A DNA stretch of 44,846 nucleotides from Pseudomonadota bacterium (GTDB lineage: Bacteria > Desulfobacterota > Desulfobulbia > Desulfobulbales > SURF-16). Both the position numbers and the translations under genes were made by a program. Below the pieces are notes generated by a model. The model did not search any database and was not told the origin of the DNA. It saw only the letters and a program-made list of their open reading frames with translations. The stretch lies in NCBI GenBank assembly GCA_018816555.1, contig JAHIVT010000123.1, positions 1 through 44,846 of the forward strand, written 5' to 3'. This document shows, piece by piece, positions 7,680-16,011 of this stretch. Numbering within the stretch: the stretch's first letter is position 1; the number at the start of each line of letters is the position of its first letter.

Positions 7680-8243
7680 ATGTTGAATAAAAACGAAGAA
7701 AAGAATCTTCACAATAATCAGCCTGAAATTGTCCAGAAAAACCAGTCGTCCCTCTATTTTTTCCCTTTCCTGACAACCTTCATCATTATGTTTGGGGTCT
7801 GGATGCTTCTCTCCGGCAAATTTGATCCCTTTCATCTCAGCCTTGGAGTCATTTCCTGTGCTATTGTTGCTTTTCTGTCATCCGACCTGTTGTTTCCATC
7901 GCCGAAACTAAAAGGGAAGCTGACTGTTTTTATACGATGGCTCTGTTATCTCCCCTGGCTGACAATAGAGCTCTTCAAGGCCAATTTTCATGTAGCCTAT
8001 CTCGTTTTCCATCCAAGGATGATGGATCTGATTGATCCAAGAATTATCAAATTTAAAAGCACGCTTGATAGTGAATTAGGATTGGTGACATTTGCCAATT
8101 CAATCACGCTTACCCCAGGTACGATTACGGTTAATGTGTCAATAGACGGAGATTTTAAAGTTCATGCTATTGACAAAGCTTCCGGCGATCCGTTGCCGGG
8201 CGAAATGGAAATAAAAATTGCCAAAGTCTTCAGGAAGGTCTGA
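7680..8243 (+). CDS. mrpE: Mrp-type cation/proton antiporter subunit E
   Basis: MrpE (MnhE) family, 187 residues from ATG 7680. A GTG at 7656 is in frame, but AGGGAG at 7668-7673 sits six bases before 7680, which fixes the start there. Two or three hydrophobic segments near the N-terminus (LTTFIIMFGVWMLLSG, then HLSLGVISCAIVAFLSSDLL and WLCYLPWLTIELFKANFHVA) precede the conserved soluble tail with FKSTLDSELGLVTFANSITL then TPGTITV, the family signature. The tail acts as a structural part of the Mrp complex, which exchanges Na+ (or K+) for H+. It is the first gene of the operon, ending one base into mrpF. Confidence 0.93.
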   Translation: MLNKNEEKNLHNNQPEIVQKNQSSLYFFPFLTTFIIMFGVWMLLSGKFDPFHLSLGVISCAIVAFLSSDLLFPSPKLKGKLTVFIRWLCYLPWLTIELFKANFHVAYLVFHPRMMDLIDPRIIKFKSTLDSELGLVTFANSITLTPGTITVNVSIDGDFKVHAIDKASGDPLPGEMEIKIAKVFRKV

Positions 8244-8521
8244 TGGATAATATCTTTTTATACTCAAGTCTTTACCTGTCTTTTTTAATGGTTTTTTCTT
8301 TATACCGCGCCGTAATCGGACCTACCGTCCTGGACCGCATGATCGGCGTTAATGCCATAGGAAGCAAGACCACGGTAATGCTGATACTGATCGGTCTTCT
8401 TTACCACCGGGTCGATATGTTTGTCGACATTTGCCTGGCCTATGCCATGCTGAATTTTATCGCTGTGCTGGCGGCATCCAGGTACTTCCATAAACGCCAA
8501 GGATTATCGGATGAAATATGA
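8243..8521 (+). CDS. mrpF: Mrp-type antiporter subunit F
   Basis: A 92-residue membrane protein with three hydrophobic helices and the MrpF/MnhF signature RAVIGPTVLDRMIGVNAIGS, followed by VDICLAYAMLNFIAVLAASR. Small subunits E, F and G are all needed for Mrp activity in characterised systems. Its first base is the last base of the mrpE stop codon, so translation is probably coupled. Confidence 0.93.
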   Translation: MDNIFLYSSLYLSFLMVFSLYRAVIGPTVLDRMIGVNAIGSKTTVMLILIGLLYHRVDMFVDICLAYAMLNFIAVLAASRYFHKRQGLSDEI

Positions 8522-8607
8522 TGCCAGTGAGCACGTTGGACACTTTGTTAAAAGCGACTTAGCCGCACTTCAAAAATTATTCCTGTAATTTTATTCAGGT
8601 GCTTAAT

Positions 8608-8931
8608 ATGGATATCCTTGTATGCATACTGCTATTTTCCGGGCTGTTCTTTTTAACGGCAGGATCGATTGGAATTCTGCGTTTTCCGGATTTTTACTCC
8701 CGGCTGCATCCGGCAGGCAAGCTCGACACCTTAGGCACCCTTTTGGCGTTGATGGGACTTGCCCTCTTCAGCCTTCATCATTTTTCATTAGGCGCCCTGC
8801 TCACCAGTTTAAAAATTATGCTCATTATCATATTTGTTTTTGTAGCCAGTCCCACAGCCACCCATGCAATTGTTGACGCCGGCGTCAGGGCTGGTCTGGC
8901 TCCTTGGACCAAGGGCGAAAAAAGGAGGTAA
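8608..8931 (+). CDS. mrpG: Mrp-type antiporter subunit G
   Basis: MrpG (MnhG/PhaG) family, 107 residues from ATG 8608. An in-frame GTG at 8599 overlaps the AGG used as ribosome binding site, so 8608 is preferred. Three hydrophobic helices and the motif GSIGILRFPDFYSRLHPAGK, then LDTLGTLL, are diagnostic. It follows mrpF after 86 bp, a larger gap than elsewhere in the operon, with no promoter or hairpin that I can support. Confidence 0.92.
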   Translation: MDILVCILLFSGLFFLTAGSIGILRFPDFYSRLHPAGKLDTLGTLLALMGLALFSLHHFSLGALLTSLKIMLIIIFVFVASPTATHAIVDAGVRAGLAPWTKGEKRR

Positions 8932-8934
8932 CCT

Positions 8935-9180
8935 ATGTTCTGGCAGATAGATCTGGCCATCCTTACGCTTGTTGTCGTCACCGCTGTCGGATCGTTAATG
9001 GTCAAGGATTTGCTCGGCGCCGCCATCCTGTTCGGGGCTTATAGTTTTCTGATGTGTCTGCTCTGGTCCATCATGGGAGCGGTGGATGTTGCCTTTACCG
9101 AGGCTTCGGTGGGCGCGGGCGTCAGCTCCGTATTTTTTGTTGCCGCTGTTTTCCGTACGTCAAGGAGGACAAAAGATTGA
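8935..9180 (+). CDS. MbhD/DUF4040-type antiporter subunit (counterpart of part of the MrpA C-terminus)
   Basis: An 81-residue, three-helix membrane protein: LAILTLVVVTAVGSLMVKDL, LGAAILFGAYSFLMCLLWSI, then VDVAFTEASVGAGVSSVFFV. In the large MrpA of Bacillus-type systems this module is fused at the C-terminus; here it is a free gene, as in archaeal Mbh/Mrp clusters. The conserved acidic region AFTEASVGAG, thought to belong to the ion pathway, is intact. It is three bases after mrpG, with GGAGG before the ATG, and overlaps the next gene by four bases. Confidence 0.85.
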   Translation: MFWQIDLAILTLVVVTAVGSLMVKDLLGAAILFGAYSFLMCLLWSIMGAVDVAFTEASVGAGVSSVFFVAAVFRTSRRTKD

Positions 9181-10004
9181 AAATCATCGGACTCATCATC
9201 ACGATTATAACGGGAGCATTTCTGGTTTATGCCGCAGTCGATTTTCCGGCCTGGGCGGACCCGAATTCTCCTGCCAGCACATACCTTTCTCCCTACTTTA
9301 TTGAAAATTCAATGAAGGATACGTCCGTACCCAATTTCGTTACTTCATTGCTGGCAGACTATCGTGGCTTTGACACCATGTTTGAGACGACGGTCATTTT
9401 TACAGCGGGCCTCGTCTGTTTCATCCTTTTACGAATCTCTGGAGGGAAAGAGCCGGAGACCAGACATTATCGGCATGTCCTTACCGGCGTCACCGTAACG
9501 CTTAAAGAAGGACGTAAAATACCCGCGTCTGAAGATTTTGAAAGAATCGACGACCTCTGGACGCCTCCTGATCTGATCATCAAAACGGGTTGCCGCTTAA
9601 TGATTCCTTTTATTCAGCTCTTTGCTCTCTATGTCATTGCCCATGGACATTCGAGCCCCGGTGGGGGGTTCCAGGGCGGTGTCATCCTGGGGGCCAGCAT
9701 CATTTTGCTGGCGATATCGCACGACCTGCGAACCGCACTTGAAAGAATGCGCGAAAAAGTGGTCGCTATTCTCTGCCCAGTGGGCGTTGCCATCTATGCA
9801 GGCACCGGCACCCTGTGCCTTTTATTAGGACTCAATTTCCTTGATTACAGTGCACTCGCCTCAGTGCTCCATGTCGACCCGATATCAGCACGCTCCCATG
9901 GTATTCTCATGGTGGAAATAGGTGTCGGCATCGCTGTCATGACCACTATGATATGGATCTACAACAACATTTCATCGGCGGGCAAATACAACCAGGGACT
10001 CTAA
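9177..10004 (+). CDS. mrpB: Fused MbhE-like and MrpB (MnhB) antiporter subunit
   Basis: 275 residues from TTG at 9177, which overlaps the preceding stop (TTGA) and has AGGAGG eight bases upstream; longer in-frame reading upstream lies inside the previous gene. The N-terminal half (about 1-95) matches MbhE: a first helix, an extracytoplasmic stretch (FPAWADPNSPASTYLSPYFI), then FETTVIFTAGLVCFILLRIS. The C-terminal half is MnhB: DLIIKTGCRLMIPFIQLFAL, YVIAHGHSSPGGGFQGGVIL, four helices in all. In many Mrp operons these are separate or belong to MrpA and MrpB. The TTG start may keep its synthesis in step with the upstream gene. Confidence 0.87.
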   Translation: MKIIGLIITIITGAFLVYAAVDFPAWADPNSPASTYLSPYFIENSMKDTSVPNFVTSLLADYRGFDTMFETTVIFTAGLVCFILLRISGGKEPETRHYRHVLTGVTVTLKEGRKIPASEDFERIDDLWTPPDLIIKTGCRLMIPFIQLFALYVIAHGHSSPGGGFQGGVILGASIILLAISHDLRTALERMREKVVAILCPVGVAIYAGTGTLCLLLGLNFLDYSALASVLHVDPISARSHGILMVEIGVGIAVMTTMIWIYNNISSAGKYNQGL

Positions 10005-10007
10005 GAT

Positions 10008-10403
10008 ATGTCTGAACTGATACCGACTATTATCGCCAAGTATAATTACTGGATCTATATCACCTTAATGATGATCGGTCTTTATGCCATGATTGCCAAA
10101 AACAACCTGGTCAAAAAGATTGTGGGCATGAATATCTTTCAAACGGCTATCATTCTCTTTTACGTATCCATCGGCGTTAAAAAAGGGGCCACCATTCCGA
10201 TTTCAACAGGTGGCCATGGGGCGGCCCATGAAGTGGTACATGCTGCGGATTACCTCAATCCGTTGCCGCATGTACTGATGCTGACCGCCATTGTTGTCGG
10301 TGTGGCTACCCTCGGAGTTGCCCTGGCCTTGGCCTTAAGAATATATAGCCGGTACAACACCCTCGAGGAAGATGAAATCTTAGCGCAGATAAGAAAAAAA
10401 TGA
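10008..10403 (+). CDS. mrpC: Mrp-type antiporter subunit C (NuoK-like)
   Basis: 131 residues, MnhC/NuoK family, three transmembrane helices: WIYITLMMIGLYAMIAKNNL, KKIVGMNIFQTAIILFYVSI, and PHVLMLTAIVVGVATLGVAL. A histidine-containing loop (GGHGAAHEVVHAADYLNPLP) lies between helices 2 and 3, as in other MrpC proteins. It starts three bases after mrpB and overlaps mrpD by four bases (ATGA). Confidence 0.92.
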   Translation: MSELIPTIIAKYNYWIYITLMMIGLYAMIAKNNLVKKIVGMNIFQTAIILFYVSIGVKKGATIPISTGGHGAAHEVVHAADYLNPLPHVLMLTAIVVGVATLGVALALALRIYSRYNTLEEDEILAQIRKK

Positions 10404-11890
10404 GCCAACAATATCCTGTACTTATCGTCATTGTTCCCTTATTGTCTGCCTTTGCCATCAGCATTGCCGGCTGGGTGAATAAAAGACTGTGTTTTCCGAT
10501 TATCGTAACGGCACTGGGCGTCGCCGTCTATGCGTCAGTTGGTCTGCTGTTAACGGTGTTGGAAAAAGGTGTGGTCATTTATCACCTGGGCGGATGGCCC
10601 CCACCGGTAGGCATTGCCTATTATGTTGATCATTTAAATGGATTGGTGCTGGTTGTCGTTTCCCTCGTCGCCCTTTTGAATGTGATAGCGTGCAAAAAAA
10701 GTATTGAGCTGGAATTTCCGGATAAAGCGGCGCCATTCTATACCTTATACATTCTCATGGTGACCGGTCTCTTGGGAATTGTGGTAACCGGTGATGCCTT
10801 TAACCTTTATGTACTGCTCGAGATCGCCGCGTTGACGGGTTACGGGTTGCTTGCCATGGGAGAAGAACGCGCCCCGCTGTCAACCCTGAATTATCTCTAT
10901 ATGGGTACGATCGGCGCCTGTTTTTATTTACTGGGGGTCGGCTATCTCTATATTGTCACCGGTTCCTTGAATATGGTGGATATTGCGCGGTTACTGCCCC
11001 CCCTTTACCAATCCAAGGCGGTACTGGCCGCTTTTATTATCTGTATGGTCGGGGTCTGGCTCAAGATGGCCTTCTTCCCTTTGCACGCCTGGTTGCCCAA
11101 TGCCTACACCCATGCCCCTTCGGCGGCCAGCAGTTTGATTGCCCCGTTGGTCACCAAGGTGATGGTCTATGTGATGATACGGCTCATTTTAACCGTGTTT
11201 ACCCCCGAATTTGCCTTTGCCACCTTGGCTTTGAACAACGTCGTGGTCTGGCTTGCCGTCATCGCCATTGTCATGGGCGCCATCCTTGCCCTGGCGGAAC
11301 GTAATCTCAAGAAAATGTTGACCTTTATCATCGTGGCGGAAGTTGGCTACATGGTGGGCGGCGCCTGGTTGGGAAACCGTGCCGGCATGACCGGCGCGAT
11401 CCTCCATATTGTTAACGATGCCCTGATGACGCTGTGCGTCTTTCTGGTGGTCGGCAATATTGTTTATAAGGTCAAGGGATATGCCTTTGAGGACCTGCAA
11501 GGGTTGTTCCGGAAAATGCCTTTTACCATGGGGGCCTTTGTTGTAGGAGCCATGTCCATTATCGGGGTTCCCCCCACCTGCGGTTTTTTCAGCAAGTGGT
11601 ATCTGATCCTCGGGGCTCTTCAGGCCGGCCATTACGGCTTTGTGGCCGCCCTTATTTTCAGCAGTCTGGTGTCGGTGGTTCTGTTTTTCAGGATTTTTGA
11701 AATCTGCTATTACGAGCCATTCAGCGATCATCATGGACATGATCATCCGCCGGAACCAATGGATGAAGCACCGCTTTTGATGGTGGTTCCACTTTTAATT
11801 GTGGCCGTGATCTTAATTCTGGTCGGGCTTTACACGGGTGATATTGTTAATCATGTTATCAAATTTGCCATTCCTGAAGGTCTTGTGTGA
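10400..11890 (+). CDS. mrpD: Mrp-type antiporter subunit D (NuoL/M/N-like)
   Basis: A 496-residue proton-conducting subunit with about 14 helices. The residues that define this superfamily are visible: Glu141 in the TM5 motif (YVLLEIAALTGYGLLAMGEE) and Lys222 in the TM7 motif (GVWLKMAFFPLHAWLPNAYT), followed by HAPSAASSLIAPLVTKVMVY with the TM8 lysine. A histidine-rich loop (DHHGHDHPPEP) near the C-terminus may bind metal or simply be a cytoplasmic linker. Overlap with both neighbours (four bases) indicates one operon. Confidence 0.93.
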   Translation: MSQQYPVLIVIVPLLSAFAISIAGWVNKRLCFPIIVTALGVAVYASVGLLLTVLEKGVVIYHLGGWPPPVGIAYYVDHLNGLVLVVVSLVALLNVIACKKSIELEFPDKAAPFYTLYILMVTGLLGIVVTGDAFNLYVLLEIAALTGYGLLAMGEERAPLSTLNYLYMGTIGACFYLLGVGYLYIVTGSLNMVDIARLLPPLYQSKAVLAAFIICMVGVWLKMAFFPLHAWLPNAYTHAPSAASSLIAPLVTKVMVYVMIRLILTVFTPEFAFATLALNNVVVWLAVIAIVMGAILALAERNLKKMLTFIIVAEVGYMVGGAWLGNRAGMTGAILHIVNDALMTLCVFLVVGNIVYKVKGYAFEDLQGLFRKMPFTMGAFVVGAMSIIGVPPTCGFFSKWYLILGALQAGHYGFVAALIFSSLVSVVLFFRIFEICYYEPFSDHHGHDHPPEPMDEAPLLMVVPLLIVAVILILVGLYTGDIVNHVIKFAIPEGLV

Positions 11891-13356
11891 TAATGGAAAC
11901 GATCACTTCAATCAAACCCTTGCTGGCCGTTCTGGTTTCGCTGTTAGTTACTCCCATGCTGATCTCAAGCAGATCTCCGAACGTCCGCGAGGGCTGGACC
12001 TTTGTAGCGGCCATAATCAAGCTTGCCATTGTCGCCTCCATGGTACCGGTAATCTTGCAAGGAACGGAGATCGTGTATACAGTCGCCGAAGTATTCCCGG
12101 GCGTTGCCATCAAATTCAAGGTTGACGCCTTCGGCATGCTCTTTGCGCTTGTCTCTTCCACGCTGTGGATTGTGACGACCATTTATTCCATCGGTTATAT
12201 GCGCGGACTGAATGAACACAGCCAGACCAGGTATTTCTGCTTCTTTGCCATCGCCCTTTCAGCCACCGTTGGGGTGGCTTTTTCCGCCAACCTGTTTACA
12301 CTGTACCTTTTTTACGAGATGCTTTCTTTTGCCACCTATCCTCTGGTTGCCCATCATCAGGATCAGGAGGCACGCAGCTCAGGTCGAAAATATCTGCTGT
12401 ATATCGTGGGCGCCTCGATCGGGCTGGTTCTTCCAGCCATGATGATATGTTACAATCTGACAGGCACCCTTGAGTTCTCAAAGCAAGGAATTTTTACCGG
12501 AACGGAACCTAATGCCACCATGCTCGTGCTTCTTCTCATGTTGGTGCTCGGTTTTGCCAAGGCGGGGATCATGCCCTTTCATTCATGGCTTCCCGCAGCC
12601 ATGGTGGCGCCTACACCGGTCAGCGCTCTGCTGCATGCGGTGGCTGTCGTCAAGGTCGGCGCTTTCAGCGTTCTTCGCGTTCTCACAGGCGTATTTGGCA
12701 TAGACCTTTTGGCCCGCCTTAATCTCGGTATCGTCATCTGCTATCTTGCCGCCTTTACCGTTATTACAGCTTCACTTATCGCTCTTTCCCAGGACGGCCT
12801 GAAAAGGCGCCTTGCCTTTTCCACCATTGGCCAGCTTTCCTATATTGTATTGGGCGTGGCGCTCCTTTCACCTAAGGGGATGATAGGCGGCATGACCCAT
12901 ATTGCCATGCACGCCTTCGGCAAGATCACCCTGTTTTTTTGTGCCGGTGCGATTTTTGTCGCCACGGGCAAAAAGAACATCAGCGAAATGGTCGGCATCG
13001 GCAGAAGAATGCCGATTACCATGGTCGCTTTCTTCATTGGTTCTCTGAGCGTAATCGGTCTACCTCCCACCGGTGGTTTTTTCAGCAAATGGTATCTTGT
13101 CCAGGGAACTATCCAGGCTGATCAGTGGCCTATGCTGGTTGTGCTTCTTACAAGTTCACTATTAAACGCCGCCTATTTTTTCCCTATTGTGTATAAGGCC
13201 TTTTTCTGCACGCCGGAAGAGGCCATGTTTGAAGACAGAATAGAAGAGGCCCCAATATGGTGCGTGGTCCCTCTGGTGATTACCGCCGCAGGCTCTATCG
13301 CGCTGTTCTTTTATCCTACGCTCTTTCTCAAACTGGCTGAACTGGCGACGAGGTAA
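11887..13356 (+). CDS. Second NuoL/M/N-like antiporter subunit (MrpD paralogue)
   Basis: A 489-residue membrane protein of the same proton-pumping superfamily. Glu144 (TLYLFYEMLSFATYPLVAHH) and Lys225 (GFAKAGIMPFHSWLPAAMVA) are intact, as is the TM8 lysine in LHAVAVVKVGAFSVLRVL. The GTG start at 11887 overlaps the previous stop and has GAAGG six bases upstream; ATG 11893 is the alternative. It probably fills the place of the NuoL-like N-terminal part of MrpA, which is otherwise missing in this operon. Confidence 0.88.
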   Translation: MIMETITSIKPLLAVLVSLLVTPMLISSRSPNVREGWTFVAAIIKLAIVASMVPVILQGTEIVYTVAEVFPGVAIKFKVDAFGMLFALVSSTLWIVTTIYSIGYMRGLNEHSQTRYFCFFAIALSATVGVAFSANLFTLYLFYEMLSFATYPLVAHHQDQEARSSGRKYLLYIVGASIGLVLPAMMICYNLTGTLEFSKQGIFTGTEPNATMLVLLLMLVLGFAKAGIMPFHSWLPAAMVAPTPVSALLHAVAVVKVGAFSVLRVLTGVFGIDLLARLNLGIVICYLAAFTVITASLIALSQDGLKRRLAFSTIGQLSYIVLGVALLSPKGMIGGMTHIAMHAFGKITLFFCAGAIFVATGKKNISEMVGIGRRMPITMVAFFIGSLSVIGLPPTGGFFSKWYLVQGTIQADQWPMLVVLLTSSLLNAAYFFPIVYKAFFCTPEEAMFEDRIEEAPIWCVVPLVITAAGSIALFFYPTLFLKLAELATR

Positions 13357-13397
13357 CTGATGAATGCAAATGAAGTATTAAACATCAGGAGCGGACA

Positions 13398-13649
13398 ATG
13401 AAACAAAAAAAAGAATTCGATTATTTTGACCGGCCTGAGACCATAAAAAAGCTATGGATCCTTCTTTACGTTGTCTGCGTGCTGACAATAGTTCCTGACT
13501 TTTTTACCGACCGGCATGCCTACTTTGGGGTTGACGGTTACTTTGGGTTCTTTGCACTGCTTGGATTTATTTCATGTGCCGTTCTGATACTCTTTTCCAA
13601 ATTAATCGCTCTGGTGCTGAAAACTAAGGAGGATTACTATGATAGGTGA
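13398..13649 (+). CDS. Small two-helix membrane protein of the Mrp operon
   Basis: 83 residues with two hydrophobic segments (WILLYVVCVLTIVPDFFTD and GFFALLGFISCAVLILFSKL) joined by a loop rich in Tyr, Phe and Gly (RHAYFGVDGYFGFFA), with charged termini. The ribosome binding site AGGAGCGG precedes the ATG, and the gene overlaps the next one by 11 bp, so it is a real member of the operon. I do not recognise a characterised family; position between two D-like subunits suggests an accessory or assembly subunit. Confidence 0.8.
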   Translation: MKQKKEFDYFDRPETIKKLWILLYVVCVLTIVPDFFTDRHAYFGVDGYFGFFALLGFISCAVLILFSKLIALVLKTKEDYYDR

Positions 13650-15402
13650 TTTTCCGCCTGCAGCGCTCCTGATACTTGGCGCCCTGTTGGTGCCTTTCTT
13701 TAAGGGGAATGCCCGCAACTGGTATGTAATCATCCTTCCAGCGCTTGCCTTTTATTTGATTTCCCAGCTACAGCCCGGATCTTCCTGGCAAATTCATTTT
13801 TTCGGCTTTGACCTTACCTTTTTAAGAGTGGATAAACTCAGCAAGGTCTTTGGCTATATCTTTACCCTCAACGCGTTTGCAGCCTTCATTTATTCCTTTT
13901 ATCTGAAAGACAGCACCCAGCATATGGCCGCCCTTATCTATATAGGAAGCGCCTTGGGCGTGGTCTTTGCCGGCGACATGGTTTCCCTTTATTTCTTCTG
14001 GGAAGTTATGGCGGTGGCCTCTACCTTTCTGATTCTGGCACGAAAGACCGAAAAGGCCCAGGGATCCGCTATGCGTTACATCCTGGTGCATATTTTTGGC
14101 GGGCTTTGCCTGCTGGCTGGTCTGGTAATCTATATCAACCAGACCGGATCGGTTGACTTTAATGCCATGACCGATCGGAACCTGGGAACCTATCTTATCC
14201 TCATTGGCATTCTGGTCAATGCCGCCGCTCCTCCCATGCACGCCTGGCTCCCTGACTCCTACCCCGAGGCTACGGTAACCGGGGGAGTCATTCTCAGCGC
14301 GTATACTACCAAGACTGCGGTTTATACCTTGATCAGGGGTTTCCCCGGCTGGGAAATACTTATAGTGATAGGATGTTGTATGACCATCTACGGTATTATT
14401 TATGCGCTTCTGGAAAACGACATGCGGCGCATCCTCGCTTACAGCATTATCAACCAGGTTGGTTTCATGGTCACCGGAGTAGGTATCGGCACCATGATGT
14501 CTTTAAACGGCGCCGCGGCTCATGCCTTTTGTCATATTATCTATAAGGCGCTTCTCTGGATGTCCGCCGGTTCAGTGCTGTATATGACGGGAAAAAGCAA
14601 GTGCACCGATCTTGGCGGCCTTTACAAAACCATGCCATGGACCCTGATTTTCGGCACAATCGGGGCTCTTGCCATATCCTCGGTGCCTGCTACAAGCGGA
14701 TTTACCAGCAAATCCCTTATCATAGACGGAGCCAGTCATGAACACCTGTTCTGGGTATGGCTTATTTTGGAAATTGCATCGGCCGGCGTTTTTCTCCATG
14801 CCGGAATCAAATTCCCTTACTTTGTCTTTTTTGCCAAGGATAAGGGGTTGAGACCAGGGGAAACCAATAAGTCCATGCTTATCGCCATGGGTTTTTTAGC
14901 CTTTCTGTGTATTTTTCTCGGCCTTTACCCGAAACCGCTTTACGATATCTTGCCCTATGAAGTCCATTACCAGGCATATACTGTCAATCATGTGGTGGCC
15001 CAGTTGCAACTGCTTTCCCTCTCGGCCCTGGTCTTTTTCTTGTTTCTTAAGTTACTCAAACGGACAGAGACTATTTCCATTGATACCGATTGGTTTTATC
15101 GCAAAGGGGGACGAATCTTTTATTATCTCATGGACAAATCCCTGAATGGCATTAACAGGTTCGCAAATAGAGTCTTGGCCGAAGGATTGGCCGGATTTGT
15201 CGGTCGTATAGCAAGAAGTGGCCCGGAAATTTTCACCCTGGGGATCATGATTCCCCTCTGGAGCGTCTCCGGTTTGAAAGGTGAAAAACTTCAGGGCAAG
15301 ATCGAAACGGCTCGTGCGGCTTTGCAAACGGGAACTGCACCGGTAGGAATCGGGGCTGCCTTGGCGACTGTTTTTCTGGTAATAATTTTTCTTTTAAACT
15401 AA
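13639..15402 (+). CDS. Third NuoL/M/N-like antiporter subunit with C-terminal amphipathic extension
   Basis: A 587-residue proton-conducting-type membrane protein. Glu122 of TM5 (LYFFWEVMAVASTFLILARK) and Lys225 of TM8 (AYTTKTAVYT) are present. In the TM7 motif the position of the pump lysine carries Asn194 (LILIGILVNAAAPPMHAWLP), unlike the two paralogues upstream. After the core, about 110 residues (from ETISIDTDWFYRKGGRIFYY) form a soluble or amphipathic stretch ending in one more helix, recalling the lateral helix of NuoL. Its start lies inside the previous gene, with GGAGGA upstream. It is the last large subunit of the operon. Confidence 0.9.
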   Translation: MIGDFPPAALLILGALLVPFFKGNARNWYVIILPALAFYLISQLQPGSSWQIHFFGFDLTFLRVDKLSKVFGYIFTLNAFAAFIYSFYLKDSTQHMAALIYIGSALGVVFAGDMVSLYFFWEVMAVASTFLILARKTEKAQGSAMRYILVHIFGGLCLLAGLVIYINQTGSVDFNAMTDRNLGTYLILIGILVNAAAPPMHAWLPDSYPEATVTGGVILSAYTTKTAVYTLIRGFPGWEILIVIGCCMTIYGIIYALLENDMRRILAYSIINQVGFMVTGVGIGTMMSLNGAAAHAFCHIIYKALLWMSAGSVLYMTGKSKCTDLGGLYKTMPWTLIFGTIGALAISSVPATSGFTSKSLIIDGASHEHLFWVWLILEIASAGVFLHAGIKFPYFVFFAKDKGLRPGETNKSMLIAMGFLAFLCIFLGLYPKPLYDILPYEVHYQAYTVNHVVAQLQLLSLSALVFFLFLKLLKRTETISIDTDWFYRKGGRIFYYLMDKSLNGINRFANRVLAEGLAGFVGRIARSGPEIFTLGIMIPLWSVSGLKGEKLQGKIETARAALQTGTAPVGIGAALATVFLVIIFLLN

Positions 15403-15451
15403 GATTACTTTTAATTTCAGTTTAGCGGGTAGGCATGAAGAGGAGATATTT

Positions 15452-15937
15452 ATGATTTCTGTAGAAGAACTGAAAAAGATTATACTGTTTGAGAATCTGA
15501 CGGACAAGATGCTTGAACAATTGCTTCCCATAGTTCAGGTACAGTCATTTGAGGAAAGGCAGATCATTTTCGAAACGGGCAGCGCGGCCTCATATTTCTA
15601 CTCACTAAGAAGAGGCAAGGTGTTGTTGGAGGCTGAACTCGCCTCTATGATTATCATCTCCCTGGGCGCTATCAAACCGGGGTACTCATTCGGCTGGGCT
15701 GCCCTCCGCAAGGAAGCCATCCACACCTCTATGGCTGTTTGCGCCGAACCCAGTGAAATCTTTATCATGCCTAAAGACGAACTTTTCAACCTTTTTGCAA
15801 GAGATCATACCATGGGATTCTTAGTTATGCGGAAGGCGGCCGATATTCTGGAGAATCGCCTTGAACGCCGTACGGCTCAGTTTCTCAAGGTCATCACTAG
15901 ACATCCCGATATTGCCGAACTTCTGGGTCTGTCATAA
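15452..15937 (+). CDS. Cyclic-nucleotide-binding-domain (Crp-like sensor) protein without HTH
   Basis: 161 residues: a cNMP-type beta-barrel at about 10-120 (LFENLTDKMLEQLLPIVQVQ ... YFYSLRRGKVLLE ... PGYSFGWAALRKEAI) followed by a helix. The phosphate-binding cassette is degenerate (SFGWAAL in place of FGE-ALL with the usual Arg-Thr-Ala), so true cAMP or cGMP binding is doubtful. There is no DNA-binding domain. Ribosome binding site GAGGAG; the gene begins 49 bp after the antiporter operon and is probably cotranscribed, suggesting a regulatory subunit. Related stand-alone domains often bind other proteins instead. Confidence 0.83.
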   Translation: MISVEELKKIILFENLTDKMLEQLLPIVQVQSFEERQIIFETGSAASYFYSLRRGKVLLEAELASMIIISLGAIKPGYSFGWAALRKEAIHTSMAVCAEPSEIFIMPKDELFNLFARDHTMGFLVMRKAADILENRLERRTAQFLKVITRHPDIAELLGLS

Positions 15938-15960
15938 AAGTATCCTCTTGTCCTTCTTTT

Positions 15961-15984
15961 GCGGAACGCAGCCCTGGATTCCGC
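15961..15984. terminator. Weak hairpin between convergent genes
   Basis: GCGGAA at 15961-15966 pairs with TTCCGC at 15979-15984 around a 12-base loop, in the 74 bp separating the cNMP-domain gene from the convergent receiver-kinase. No U-tract of more than a few bases follows in either direction, so intrinsic termination is only possible. Confidence 0.3.
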
Positions 15985-16011
15985 TATTATCATGATTTCA
16001 ATACTGTTATA

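Noticed and set aside
11189-11746. A 185-codon minus-strand open frame inside mrpD
   Set aside because: His/Asp/Lys-rich composition typical of an antisense frame of membrane-protein codons; mrpD is certain on the other strand.
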